NCBI RefSeq assembly: GCF_041021895.1
Contig: NZ_CP157428.1
Coordinates: 3,038,001-3,102,000 of the forward strand
Origin: Acinetobacter sp. XH1741
GTDB taxonomy: Bacteria; Pseudomonadota; Gammaproteobacteria; Pseudomonadales; Moraxellaceae
DNA length: 64,000 bases
Direction of reading: 5' to 3'
Below, piece after piece: positions 18,582-27,024 of this stretch. Below the pieces are notes generated by a model, which was not told where the DNA came from, did no database searches, and saw nothing but the letters and a program-made list of their open reading frames with translations. Numbering within the stretch: the first letter of the stretch is position 1; the number at the start of each line of letters is the position of its first letter. The position numbers and the translations under genes are program-made.

Positions 18582-19388
18582 TCACAATAAGCTTGAAGCA
18601 GGGAACCCGCCGAAAGGCAATGGTTTATTTTCACCAAATCGCAAGCGGCAAGAACGCAAACGTCCACCACAACGATCAAGTGCCGGATTATCTGTTGGCT
18701 CATCTTTATCGGTGAACATTGCAATACCTGTGTAACCACATTCCTCACCGCGATACTTGCCAACCATGCACCAATGACAAAGTGAAGTAATTTGTCGAAC
18801 TGGGATTTTCAAACCTTCAAAATCGATTGGATTAGAGAGCTCAAAAGTTACCTGTTGGGCGTTTTCAGATGTCTTTTGCTCGATGTACCAAATTTGCTCT
18901 TTTGATTCATTCGATGCCGTTGGGTTACCTGAAGTGAAGTTTTCAGCATCAATGTATTTAGCAAGTGTGGTAATGACTTTAAGTTTTGCGCCAGCAAAGT
19001 CTTTAAACTGCAAACAGTAAGCAGATACTGCATTCTGGATGCCGTTAATATTGTTCGCCATGTTCAAAGTTGGTGCTGAGGCTTTACCATCTGATCGCAT
19101 TTCAAGCCCCGAAACCTCCAAAGCCATTGGCTCAAAAACTTGACCCTGCCAGACAATATTTCGGTTCCATACTTTTTGATCACCAGTATCGAATATCTTT
19201 CCAATGCTGCCTGTGTCGGCACCAATCAAGCCATCAGATCCTATTGAAGAGTAGATCTTCTCCCAGTCTTGAAAAGCTATATGCCCGTGGAAACGTAAAA
19301 TGCCAGCTCCAAGTGAGCTGGCATCTAGTTCATACAAATGGATTAATCCATCAACATATAGCTTCTGAAAATCACTATTCAGACTCAT
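18582..19388 (-). CDS. Minor tail protein L-like, Fe-S cluster type
   Basis: 268 aa, equivalent to lambda L. The C-terminal region carries the family Cys pattern: LCHW...YRGEECGYTG, then DRCGGRLRSCRLRFG near 215-250, which in lambda L ligates an iron-sulfur cluster. The N-terminal part is a tail-tip structural fold (YVDGLIHLYELDASSLG). It connects the distal tail tube to the tip complex. Its start overlaps the tail-fibre gene upstream by 14 bp, which is not the lambda order. Confidence 0.9.
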   Translation of the reverse strand: MSLNSDFQKLYVDGLIHLYELDASSLGAGILRFHGHIAFQDWEKIYSSIGSDGLIGADTGSIGKIFDTGDQKVWNRNIVWQGQVFEPMALEVSGLEMRSDGKASAPTLNMANNINGIQNAVSAYCLQFKDFAGAKLKVITTLAKYIDAENFTSGNPTASNESKEQIWYIEQKTSENAQQVTFELSNPIDFEGLKIPVRQITSLCHWCMVGKYRGEECGYTGIAMFTDKDEPTDNPALDRCGGRLRSCRLRFGENKPLPFGGFPASSLL

Positions 19389-20523
19389 GTGTTACCTCGT
19401 CATAAATCTGATTTCCGTCTTTATCAAGAACCAGCACATCGTCAAATACGGGTTTGCCTTCACCGTCAACAGCTTGAACCCACTCAAAAACTGGTTCACC
19501 ATTTTCATTAATGATCGGTTGCTTTGTTAGTGTTGCCATTCCAGCAGAATCAGTAACAAGATAAGTTTCTTTTTTCTGGAATGGTTTTCCGTCCACCATT
19601 ACAACTCTACCTTCATCATCAATGAGTTCAGTTAAACGGGTCATGAAAGTTGGTTGCATTGAATACTTGATTTGCTGGACCATACGTGGTTGTTTTTCTG
19701 TTCTCGGAACTTTTCTTACAATTGTCTTCTTAATGCTGTTTAAACGAATATCGATCCAACGCGGCTCGCCATTCGCATTTTTTGGTATCTCAATTTGTGC
19801 ATCAAGATTTGCAACAATATCGCCTTCATCATTCATTTTTTTCTTGAATGTTTTAATTTCAAGATCACCGTTTTCTAAGGTTTTATATTCAACCGCACAA
19901 ATCTTATTACCATGGGTGTCAGTTGGAATTTCAATCCACCATCCATCTTTAGCAAAACCGGATGATCCTTTAACAAGGTAATGACCAATGCCTAATTTCT
20001 CAAAAGAGAGGGGTTGTTCAGCAGCTTCATCGTTAGGTTCAATTTTATCTGCAAAAAGCTTAATTACTGGAGACGCTGCTTTAATAAATCCATTGCCATC
20101 GATCGTTGCATTTTTATTTAAAACGACAAAGGCCCCATGGGTAGACCATGGATCGCCATTGATAGATGAAGAGATATGAGGGACCGCATTCCCAAGCGCT
20201 GGAAAGAAAAGTCTGTGAACCCACCCGGTTTGATTTAAGACAAGCATTTCACCGTAACCATACGGAAAACCTTCTAAAGCATTTGCACCATAAAATCCAT
20301 TATTTAATGTCTTCTGGCTCTCAATGGCGGGTGTACCAGCTTGATTTACACCCAGCCCACAGAACCCTACCTCCATTAAATTACCAGCATTACCACCAAC
20401 GTAACGACTCGCTGCATGGGACGGGTTGGTAAAGTTTTCATTCATTTTTGCGCCAGTAGAGCGGAATGTATCACCGCCTGCGCCTGTTGGTGCTGTGCCA
20501 AGATTTACAGTTTGATATGTCAT
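19375..20523 (-). CDS. Tail fibre protein with a module shared with element 2
   Basis: 382 aa. The start MTYQTVNLGTAPTGAGGD resembles the N-terminus of many side tail fibres (YQTVNLG..P..GTGD). The middle is Gly-rich. Residues ~135-265 (from IDGNGFIKAASPVIKLFAD to RWIDIRL) closely match the C-terminal end of the tail spike at 60345 in element 2. The last ~110 residues are charged and repetitive (DEGRVVMVDGKPF, ENGEPVFEWVQAVDGEGKPVF). It probably forms a host-range fibre. Its position between the M- and L-like genes is an insertion relative to lambda, and terminators bracket it on the upstream side. Confidence 0.75.
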   Translation of the reverse strand: MTYQTVNLGTAPTGAGGDTFRSTGAKMNENFTNPSHAASRYVGGNAGNLMEVGFCGLGVNQAGTPAIESQKTLNNGFYGANALEGFPYGYGEMLVLNQTGWVHRLFFPALGNAVPHISSSINGDPWSTHGAFVVLNKNATIDGNGFIKAASPVIKLFADKIEPNDEAAEQPLSFEKLGIGHYLVKGSSGFAKDGWWIEIPTDTHGNKICAVEYKTLENGDLEIKTFKKKMNDEGDIVANLDAQIEIPKNANGEPRWIDIRLNSIKKTIVRKVPRTEKQPRMVQQIKYSMQPTFMTRLTELIDDEGRVVMVDGKPFQKKETYLVTDSAGMATLTKQPIINENGEPVFEWVQAVDGEGKPVFDDVLVLDKDGNQIYDEVTHESE

Positions 20524-20536
20524 TTTCTTACTCGCA

Positions 20537-20561
20537 TAAAAAAAGCCCCAGCGAGTGGGGC
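20537..20561 (-). terminator. Intrinsic terminator upstream of the tail fibre gene
   Basis: The minus strand has GCCCCA CTCGC TGGGGC followed by seven T. It separates the tail fibre gene from the small accessory ORFs before it. Confidence 0.85.
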
Positions 20562-20631
20562 ATAAAAATTAGGTGACGGGCACAACTCCGTCTTATGTGC
20601 ATGTCGCAGTTTCTTGCATGAGGTCACGACA

Positions 20632-20778
20632 TTAGGAGAAAATTGTATACCAATAGGCTTTTGTTTTTGATCGGGTCAGGAAGTAGTAGAGCCCCCACTT
20701 TTTAGCAAGATCTTGCTTGCTTTTACCAGTATATTTTACACATAGCTTAATGAATAAATCGTTTGAAAAATTCTTCAT
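20632..20778 (-). CDS. Small basic hypothetical protein
   Basis: 48 aa, MKNFSNDLFIKLCVKYTG at the start, rich in Lys and aromatic residues (KKWGLYYFLTRSKTKAYWY). AAGGAAATCAAA precedes the ATG and the ORF is flanked by two terminators, so it looks like an independently placed accessory gene. No function is apparent; the basic, compact sequence could bind nucleic acid or a protein partner. Confidence 0.55.
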   Translation of the reverse strand: MKNFSNDLFIKLCVKYTGKSKQDLAKKWGLYYFLTRSKTKAYWYTIFS

Positions 20779-20797
20779 TTTGATTTCCTTTGGATGA

Positions 20798-20822
20798 TAA
20801 AAAAGGACGCAAATGCGTCCTT
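20798..20822 (-). terminator. Intrinsic terminator after the GrlR-like gene
   Basis: AGGACGCA/TGCGTCCT stem followed on the minus strand by TTTTTTATC. Confidence 0.85.
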
Positions 20823-20840
20823 CTGTTGAGAATGGATAAT

Positions 20841-21164
20841 TTAAGCTAATTGATCACCAATAAATTTAGCTTTTACTTGAATAATTACACCTGGTATTGA
20901 TTCAGTATTACCAACTAAATCATAGCCAGTATCAGTAGGTTTAACCTCTAAAATTAATTCGTAATCACTGATATCACCAAATACAGATACGACATTCCGA
21001 TCATGTTGTTTTGCATTTAATTTGAGAAGATTGTTTTCAACCCTGCCACGGTATGTAAATCCATAATCTCCGCCATTGACCACTCCATCTTTTACCACCA
21101 CCGTACCCTCGCCAAAATCTTTGATATTGCTTTTGAATTTCACAAAGTAAATTCCGTCTTTCAT
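20841..21164 (-). CDS. GrlR-like small regulatory beta-barrel protein
   Basis: 107 aa. The start at 21164 (MKDGIYFVKF) follows GAGGTTAAA, better than the ATG at 21179. The N-terminal pattern DGIYFVKFKSN...GEGTVVVKDGVVNGGDYGFTYRG (given in pieces) is characteristic of the GrlR family, known from negative regulation of type III secretion in enteric pathogens and found widely in small bacterial and phage genes. The remainder is beta-rich (YELILEVKPTDTGYDLVG). It is placed between tail genes M and L with its own terminator. It may regulate a host protein; the target is unknown. Confidence 0.65.
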   Translation of the reverse strand: MKDGIYFVKFKSNIKDFGEGTVVVKDGVVNGGDYGFTYRGRVENNLLKLNAKQHDRNVVSVFGDISDYELILEVKPTDTGYDLVGNTESIPGVIIQVKAKFIGDQLA

Positions 21165-21229
21165 TTTAACCTCATGCATTAATCGCTGAAAATTCAGCCA
21201 TTTGATAGTAGGGCATTGATGGTCAAAAG

Positions 21230-21583
21230 TTAAGAGTCCTCAGGGTAAAAGACTTGGGTGAAAGTCGTTGAGATTTGCCAAATATCACCACCAACTTGGC
21301 GCGGTTGGTATTCAGGACTAGTTTTTACACAGACTTCACCATCTAACGGAGAATCCCAAAGAAATGAATCCGCGCCTTTGTGTTGATCAAAGAAAGCTTT
21401 AATCTGCATAATTTCAGCTTTATAGGCCGTTCTTTGATATGTCCATTCACCAGATCGGTTATTAATACCTACCGCGATATTTTGTTCGTAGCCGTCACCA
21501 AATTTGCTGGATAACGTATTAAAGCGTTGAGTATTACTATTGCCATCTAAGTCACATTCGAAGGTGAATTTAAGATCACTCAT
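21230..21583 (-). CDS. Phage minor tail protein M-like
   Basis: 117 aa, lambda M family: FNTLSSKFGDGYEQNIAVGIN near residue 20-40 and the C-terminal QVFYPEDS. The protein joins the tail tube to the tip. The start overlaps the stop of the 47-aa ORF before it (ATGA). The distance to the L-like gene is ~1.8 kb and holds three accessory ORFs. Confidence 0.85.
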   Translation of the reverse strand: MSDLKFTFECDLDGNSNTQRFNTLSSKFGDGYEQNIAVGINNRSGEWTYQRTAYKAEIMQIKAFFDQHKGADSFLWDSPLDGEVCVKTSPEYQPRQVGGDIWQISTTFTQVFYPEDS

Positions 21584-21723
21584 TTAGAAAGTAAGCCTCC
21601 TTGTCGTTTATCTTTTAGAATTATTTTCTTTACGGCTTCACCAATTTGCATACCTAAAGTCATTTCTGATTTTTGGTGCTCTTTCAAAGTAAATCGACGT
21701 TTTTGCTTTCTAAGAGATTTCAT
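21580..21723 (-). CDS. Small ORF echoing the tape-measure C-terminus
   Basis: 47 aa, very basic (MKSLRKQKRRFTLKEHQK). The start at 21723 follows GGAGTCTAGAA. Its last ~21 residues (IGEAVKKIILKDKRQGGLLSK) closely resemble the end of the tape measure protein (IGNAVRTIIRQEQRQGGLLSK), encoded just upstream. It overlaps the M-like gene by 4 bp, so it is probably translated. Possible origin: partial duplication of the tape-measure end. Possible role: competitor or partner at the tail tip. Confidence 0.6.
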   Translation of the reverse strand: MKSLRKQKRRFTLKEHQKSEMTLGMQIGEAVKKIILKDKRQGGLLSK

Positions 21724-21736
21724 TTCTAGACTCCAA

Positions 21737-21763
21737 ATAAAAACCCACTCATTGAGTGGGTTA
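21737..21763 (-). terminator. Intrinsic terminator overlapping the tape-measure stop codon
   Basis: AACCCACTCA/TGAGTGGGTT stem, then TTTTATTT on the minus strand. The right arm touches the stop codon of the tape measure gene. Confidence 0.8.
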
Positions 21764-24700
21764 CTTTGATAACAAACCGCCTTGTCTTTGCTCTTGCCTG
21801 ATAATCGTTCTAACTGCATTACCGATCATTTGACCAAGCTGCTTCTGATCCTGAGTATTGGCACCATTAGTATTTACACCTGAATCAGTTACATACACTT
21901 GAATAGTGACAGGCTGTTCAGAAGATGAAACTGTTCTCTCCAAACTACCGCCTGAGTTAATCGCGTTCAATGTACCAACACCAACACGCTTAGTAGCAGC
22001 GGCATTCAATACATATTCTTGACCATGTACTACACCAGCAACATCACCTCGCCCCATATCACCTGTGTAGCCGCCTGATGAGAAGCCAGCAATAGTTTGA
22101 GCTGCAATTAAACCTACATTGGCATAACCCAAACCAGTAATCATTGCCGCATAACTTGTCTTTTGTGCCAAAGTCAAAGCCGATGGGTCAGCCATAACTT
22201 GCGCAGCAGCTAAATGTGTAGAAACAAGTGCAGAAGCAATTGACATTGCCTGCTGCATCAAAAACATTGTTTTGTAAGCAGCAGACTGTTCACCAGCACT
22301 ATCTTTAATTAGCTGTGTAAACCCGCCCCAAACATTAGATGCTTGAGAAAGAAGATTGTTGTACATACCCAATTCAGCTTGGTATTGAGTATTTTGCAAG
22401 TCCCGATACTTTTCAGCATATTCCTCTCGAATCTTGTGCTTAGTCTCCTCATGAAGCCTAACAGCATCTTCAATCCGCATGTTGTATTGAAGCTCATCGA
22501 TTTCCTTCTGCTTGAGCTTCATTTGAGCTTCTCTACCCTTATTAATAAGAGTAGTGTCATTCTCAGACAATGCGTTTCTTTCATCAAATTGCAATGATAG
22601 GCCTGCTCTTTGACCAAGAGGAGCTGCTAAAAGGTCTCTTTGCTGTTTAAGCTCTTGCAGGGCTTTTAAGTTTGACTGATCATAAGCCGCCTGTTGAGCC
22701 TGCTTGGTAAGCTTAATAAGCTCCAGTTCATGCTGATATTGCTCATCAAGACCTTGTTTTGCAATCTTTATTTGCTCATCAGATAGTTTGCCTTCTGCAA
22801 TTAATCTTAAAGAATTAGTTTCTTTAGTGTACTCAAGCTTTTTTTCTTCAGTCCACTTAAAACCGTTTGTTTCAAAATCAAATTGCTTTTTAGCCAGTTC
22901 ATCCTCAGCATCAAAACGCTGCTTAATTTTAGGAATTAGATCAGTCTGCCCCAAAATTGTAGCTTTGCTGATTTCCTCTTCCCTTTTTTTACCTCTTTCG
23001 ATTGCTTCTGTGTCGTAGGTTGCTTGAAGTTGTTTAATTTCCTCTAGAGTTTTAGCCCGTGCCTTATAAGCTTCATCTTCGAATCTAGAAAGATCTCCGA
23101 TTGCTTTAGAGGCTGCATCAGGACTAGAACCTAGAATTTTATTAAGTTGATTAAAGTAAGAGTCTTGTTTGGCTAAATGCTTTGAGGCCTTGTCTTTGCC
23201 AAGCTTTTTACCCTCATAATCCCAACCAATGAAGTTTTTCCCAATAATTTTCTCTAAACTGCGATAGTCTAAATCATCATTAAGAAGAGCACTTTTAGAT
23301 TTACTATAGTTTTTATTGGTCATAACCTCTTGCAATAAAAACTTTGCTTGTGCATCTAGGGCATCTTGAGTTTGTTGAATCTGCCCTTTTTTATCTAAAA
23401 CACCCTGCCCCTGTAAGGCCTGCATTAATTTGGTTGAGCGACCCTTTTGCCAAGAAATAAACCCAGTATTCGTATAGCCGTTATTTGCATCTTTATGGCT
23501 ACCAAACATCGATTCACTTCTAAAATCATTCTCCCGTCCAACTTGCGCTGTTAATACACGTGCCTGCTTGTCTCCTACTCCAGCGTTCCGGAAAGCCTGA
23601 TATACGCGAAGCATATTGCGAGTTTGCTCACTATTACCTGCCAATAATACTGCTTGTTTTGCTAACTCCTTAGTTTGCTTGCGTTCGGCATCATTTAAAG
23701 CATCTTTTTTGTCCTTAAGTAAGTCTAAAGTTTTTACAGCTTGAGCGACTACATCCATCTCCTCTTTAGTGACAATTGCAGTAGTACCAGGAGGAGCAAC
23801 TGCTTGTTTTGCCTTTTGCAACTCATTAATCTTTTTAATAGTTTCTTCACTATATCCAAGATTCAACAAAGCAAGATCTTCATTGGACTTAAGAACTTCA
23901 GTACGAAGGCTATCAAAGTACCCTTTCTGTGCTTTGGTGGCCTTTTGTGCTGCACTCTCGTTACCAATTAAGGCTTTTGAGTTGTCATCAATACCCGCAA
24001 CTGCTGTCTGAGCTTTTCGACCAGATAATTCAACTTCAATACCAAAAAGCTTCAAGGAATCTCGTGTCGTTTTTGCTTCCTTAGCATTCTTTTCAAACTC
24101 AGCAGTGTTTTCTTTGATTGCGTTATAAATATCCTTACTTATACGCAACTCATTAAAGCGCTTAACAGCATCATTCATGCTAATAGTGCCATCTCTAGCA
24201 TCATTGACCACCTGAACAATATCTTTGTTGCCTTTGTATAGTTGAGCTATCGCATTTAATTGGATATTAATTTTCGTACTAGAATCAGAGAGCGCTTGAT
24301 TCTGGCGCTCAAATGATGATGTCATATCATTAATAGCTGAATCTTTTTCTATACCTTTAAGTGCAAGCAACTCTTCCTTAGCTTTTTTCGCTACAGCTGC
24401 CTGTTCTTCTAGTCTTTTATTTGCCTTAGCTGCCCTCTCCTGAAAATACATATAGCCAGCAGCTAAAGCAGTAATTCCAAGTGTAATAGCGCCAATTGGC
24501 CCTCCAACTAAATCTAGAGCCCTACTGCCAATTGTTGTTGCTTTATTTAAACTATCTTGGGCCGCTTTATACGCTAGTGTAGCTGCAGTTGCCTCTTTGA
24601 TTGCAACACTATGAGCAATCTCAGCAGAAGTCTTCCGTTGTATTGCTGATGCTCTTTGTTTAGAGGTAGTAGCAGCGTTATACTCAGCTCTAGCCAAACC

Positions 24701-25723
24701 TATTTCTGTTAAAGCTAATGCAGCTGCTTGCCTTGTTCTAGCTGCTTCAACGCCAAGTAACTGTGCTTGAGCTTGAGCCTCTGCAATGCTTGCAGCTCTT
24801 TGCTGTGCCGAGGCAATAATACTTGCTTGAACAGCAATAGTTTTCGTTACTATTGCTTTAGTTAATAATCCAATTCCCGCTACAATTGCTCCATCGATAA
24901 TTAGATCTAAATTGTTGCCTAAAGTTCGAATAGACTCTGCCAATACCTGAGCTGCACCAGTACCTTTTCCTGCTTCACCTACAAACTTCGTAATTTCATT
25001 ATTTAGAAGTGTTAGTGATTGGCCGATTGTAATATCGGTTTTCGCAAATAATTCATCAACATTAGATTGAACGTTTTTAAGAGCGCGAACCAACTCTTGT
25101 GAGGTGATTTTTCCTTCTGCTGCAACTGATCTTAGTTCACCTACAGTAATTCCCATACCTTGTGCAATGGCTTTAGCTAAAGCAGGGGTTTGCTCCATTA
25201 CAGAATTTAGCTCTTCCCCGCGCAATGTTCCACTTGCTAGAGCCTGTCCGAACTGAACCAATGCGGCATCAGCTGCTGACGCACTTGCTCCACTAATTGC
25301 TACAGCTTTTGACACTGTTTCTGTTAATCGTGCAGTATCATCCATTGTTAGATTTAAAGTTTTAGCATTGTCACTAAAACGTTGGTAAACCTGTAATACA
25401 GAATCCCAAGCAGAATAGGTTTTTTGAGCAATTCGAAAGGTATCTTCAGTTGCCTTGTTAAGTTCTATTTGGTTATTGGTAACTAACTTGAGGCGGTTTT
25501 GAAGTCCTGTGTATGTATCCATTTTAGAAATGGCAGCACTTACAGTAACTAAACCAGCCATGTATCCTGCAAGTTGGCGCGTAGCGACAGACAAACTATC
25601 CATAGACTTAGTTGCAAAGTCACCTTTACGCTCAATGCTATCTAATTCATTGCCTAGATTACGCGCATTACGCTCTGCATTTTTAGCATCAATTACAATG
25701 ACGAGACGTGATTCTTGTGCCAT
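21761..25723 (-). CDS. Tape measure protein with internal lysozyme-like domain
   Basis: 1320 aa. The N-terminal region (VIDAKNAERNARNLGNELDSIE; tape_meas_N motif GLQNRLKLVT and the GELRSVAAEGKITSQELVRAL block near 190-230) is typical. A long Ala/Lys/Glu helical region follows, with a hydrophobic stretch near 410-435 (GGPIGAITLGITALAAGYMYF). Residues ~700-830 resemble the phage tail lysozyme domain: AFRNAGVGDKQARVLTAQVG, then Glu-Asn-Asp and later GFISWQKGR. Hydrophobic segments near 1150-1220 may enter the membrane. It sets tail length and helps the DNA cross the envelope. The first ATG has GAGGAAAG upstream. Confidence 0.92.
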   Translation of the reverse strand: MAQESRLVIVIDAKNAERNARNLGNELDSIERKGDFATKSMDSLSVATRQLAGYMAGLVTVSAAISKMDTYTGLQNRLKLVTNNQIELNKATEDTFRIAQKTYSAWDSVLQVYQRFSDNAKTLNLTMDDTARLTETVSKAVAISGASASAADAALVQFGQALASGTLRGEELNSVMEQTPALAKAIAQGMGITVGELRSVAAEGKITSQELVRALKNVQSNVDELFAKTDITIGQSLTLLNNEITKFVGEAGKGTGAAQVLAESIRTLGNNLDLIIDGAIVAGIGLLTKAIVTKTIAVQASIIASAQQRAASIAEAQAQAQLLGVEAARTRQAAALALTEIGLARAEYNAATTSKQRASAIQRKTSAEIAHSVAIKEATAATLAYKAAQDSLNKATTIGSRALDLVGGPIGAITLGITALAAGYMYFQERAAKANKRLEEQAAVAKKAKEELLALKGIEKDSAINDMTSSFERQNQALSDSSTKINIQLNAIAQLYKGNKDIVQVVNDARDGTISMNDAVKRFNELRISKDIYNAIKENTAEFEKNAKEAKTTRDSLKLFGIEVELSGRKAQTAVAGIDDNSKALIGNESAAQKATKAQKGYFDSLRTEVLKSNEDLALLNLGYSEETIKKINELQKAKQAVAPPGTTAIVTKEEMDVVAQAVKTLDLLKDKKDALNDAERKQTKELAKQAVLLAGNSEQTRNMLRVYQAFRNAGVGDKQARVLTAQVGRENDFRSESMFGSHKDANNGYTNTGFISWQKGRSTKLMQALQGQGVLDKKGQIQQTQDALDAQAKFLLQEVMTNKNYSKSKSALLNDDLDYRSLEKIIGKNFIGWDYEGKKLGKDKASKHLAKQDSYFNQLNKILGSSPDAASKAIGDLSRFEDEAYKARAKTLEEIKQLQATYDTEAIERGKKREEEISKATILGQTDLIPKIKQRFDAEDELAKKQFDFETNGFKWTEEKKLEYTKETNSLRLIAEGKLSDEQIKIAKQGLDEQYQHELELIKLTKQAQQAAYDQSNLKALQELKQQRDLLAAPLGQRAGLSLQFDERNALSENDTTLINKGREAQMKLKQKEIDELQYNMRIEDAVRLHEETKHKIREEYAEKYRDLQNTQYQAELGMYNNLLSQASNVWGGFTQLIKDSAGEQSAAYKTMFLMQQAMSIASALVSTHLAAAQVMADPSALTLAQKTSYAAMITGLGYANVGLIAAQTIAGFSSGGYTGDMGRGDVAGVVHGQEYVLNAAATKRVGVGTLNAINSGGSLERTVSSSEQPVTIQVYVTDSGVNTNGANTQDQKQLGQMIGNAVRTIIRQEQRQGGLLSK

Positions 25724-25743
25724 CTTACTTTCCTCTAGGCAAT

Positions 25744-25767
25744 AAAAAACCCGACACTTGGTCGGGC
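25744..25767 (-). terminator. Intrinsic terminator before the tape measure gene
   Basis: CCCGAC/GTCGGG stem followed on the minus strand by TTTTTTATTG; it closes the accessory cassette at 25785-27745. Confidence 0.85.
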
Positions 25768-25784
25768 TGTTGGTTTGGTTGAAT

Positions 25785-26186
25785 CTATATTTCTTTAGCG
25801 CATTTAAGTGATGCTGCTTTTAGGTCACTATCTTTTTTGTAAACCATATCAATATTAAATGCAGATAATGTTGTTTTTGCTTCTAAAACTTCTTGGTTAA
25901 GGGCAATAACTTTTAAGACCATTCCATTTTGAGAATAAAGTTGACCATTTGAATACTTGATCTTATTCGAAGTTATGTTGCCACTTGTGTCTTCACAAAG
26001 AATCCCATTGCCATCTTCATTCAACTTAATCGTAGAAAGTCCCGGGCCAACAGAAGTTGTCCAAATGCCCGTAGCCTGCGGCTTTGTTGGTACAATATCA
26101 CTAAATTTATTATTTATCATTTGAGTTACTGGAGTAACACAGCCACTTAATGAAATCGCAAGACCAATTAAAATTATCTTTTTCAT
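25785..26186 (-). CDS. Accessory lipoprotein
   Basis: 133 aa with lipoprotein signal MKKIILIGLAISLSGC (Cys near residue 16). The mature part is beta-rich (TSVGPGLSTIKLNEDGNG, YSNGQLYSQNGMVLK) and has two further Cys. It should be attached to a membrane facing the periplasm or surface. I do not recognise the family. It is the last gene of an accessory cassette between chaperone and tape measure, where lysogenic-conversion genes are plausible. Confidence 0.65.
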   Translation of the reverse strand: MKKIILIGLAISLSGCVTPVTQMINNKFSDIVPTKPQATGIWTTSVGPGLSTIKLNEDGNGILCEDTSGNITSNKIKYSNGQLYSQNGMVLKVIALNQEVLEAKTTLSAFNIDMVYKKDSDLKAASLKCAKEI

Positions 26187-26195
26187 AATAATGCC

Positions 26196-26606
26196 TTATT
26201 TAGAAATCATACCGAATACAACTAACAACAACCATCCAAAAGCTAATACCCGCTCTATGTTTGTATATTTTTTTTGTAGAGTGAACCAAGCGAAAAGAAA
26301 TGGAAAAGCAAGGATTCCAATCCATAAAAGAATAGACCTTAATATGCTTCTTTGTCCTTTAGAAGCCTGTTCCTGACTTAATAGGTAGTTTGGCTCTTGA
26401 TCAAACTTTTTCGATTTTTTGTAGGGACTGTGCGCTGTGTAGGAAAGACCTGTACCAGGTAGTCCTGCTGTAGTTCGCACACCTTTTTTTCCTACGCTGA
26501 CTCTAGCACCATTTTTTCCAACAGAAACACTAGATACTCCTTTTTTACTTATATTTACACGAACTCCCGGAGCAATTTTTATACTTTTTCTAAAATTCAA
26601 TCCCAT
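26196..26606 (-). CDS. DUF4236 domain protein with C-terminal membrane segment
   Basis: 136 aa; the ATG at 26606 is preferred over GTG at 26609. The N-terminal ~55 residues are the DUF4236 repeat pattern: LNFRKSIKIAPGVRVNISKKG, then VSVGKNGARVSVGKKGVRTT and GLPGTGLSYT, all short basic beta turns. One or two membrane helices follow (ILRSILLWIGILAFPFLFAWF near 90-110 and VLAFGWLLLVVFGMIS at the end). DUF4236 proteins are common in bacteria and phages but of unknown role. Confidence 0.75.
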   Translation of the reverse strand: MGLNFRKSIKIAPGVRVNISKKGVSSVSVGKNGARVSVGKKGVRTTAGLPGTGLSYTAHSPYKKSKKFDQEPNYLLSQEQASKGQRSILRSILLWIGILAFPFLFAWFTLQKKYTNIERVLAFGWLLLVVFGMISK

Positions 26607-26614
26607 CACATCAC

Positions 26615-26791
26615 CTATCTAGAGCAGATCTTTTTAGAAGCACTGATGGAACCATCATTACAAACAAACTTACTACCATCGCAATGACTTACCCCACCTT
26701 TCTTACCAGAGCACGGTTGTCTGCCTCTACCTGCTTCCGCAACACTTAATGAGCTTAAAACTAATAAAAGACTCAAAATGACTTGTTTCAT
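26615..26791 (-). CDS. Small secreted Cys-rich protein
   Basis: 58 aa. From ATG 26791 (CGGTGAAAATC upstream) it has a clean Sec signal peptide, [20 protein letters not shown], and a ~37-residue mature part with four Cys ([29 protein letters not shown]), likely two disulfides in the periplasm or outside. No family function known to me. It is part of the accessory cassette. Confidence 0.65.
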   Translation of the reverse strand: MKQVILSLLLVLSSLSVAEAGRGRQPCSGKKGGVSHCDGSKFVCNDGSISASKKICSR

Positions 26792-26855
26792 GATTTTCAC
26801 CGTTTGTTATAAAGTTTACCTAATTTAACAATTGGCTATTTAGGAAGCAATAATA

Positions 26856-26877
26856 AACCGCTATCTCTAGCGGTTTT
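26856..26877 (-). terminator. Hairpin between DUF2335 remnant and the secreted-protein gene
   Basis: AACCGCTA TCTC TAGCGGTT is a perfect 8-bp stem with short A/T tracts on both sides (TTTATTATT on the minus strand). Confidence 0.6.
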
Positions 26878-26910
26878 GTATCTGTTTTGCTGGAAAATAT
26901 TTCAAGACCT

Positions 26911-27024
26911 CTAAGCAGCCTCCTCATCTTCCAATTCTTCATTATTTTCTTTTTTCTGGTTGGGTATTTTTTGAAGAAAAAGCACACTGGCCATTGCTAC
27001 CATAATAGCTACACATGCACCAGC
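26911..27024 (-). pseudogene. In-frame C-terminal remnant of the DUF2335 gene
   Basis: The reading frame of the DUF2335 gene stays open for 37 codons past its TGA (27025-27027), to TAG at 26911-26913. It encodes a second membrane-like helix (AGACVAIMVAMASVLFLQ) and an acidic tail (NNEELEDEEAA). DUF2335 proteins normally have this second helix. No start codon with a ribosome site is seen for separate expression. Confidence 0.7.
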
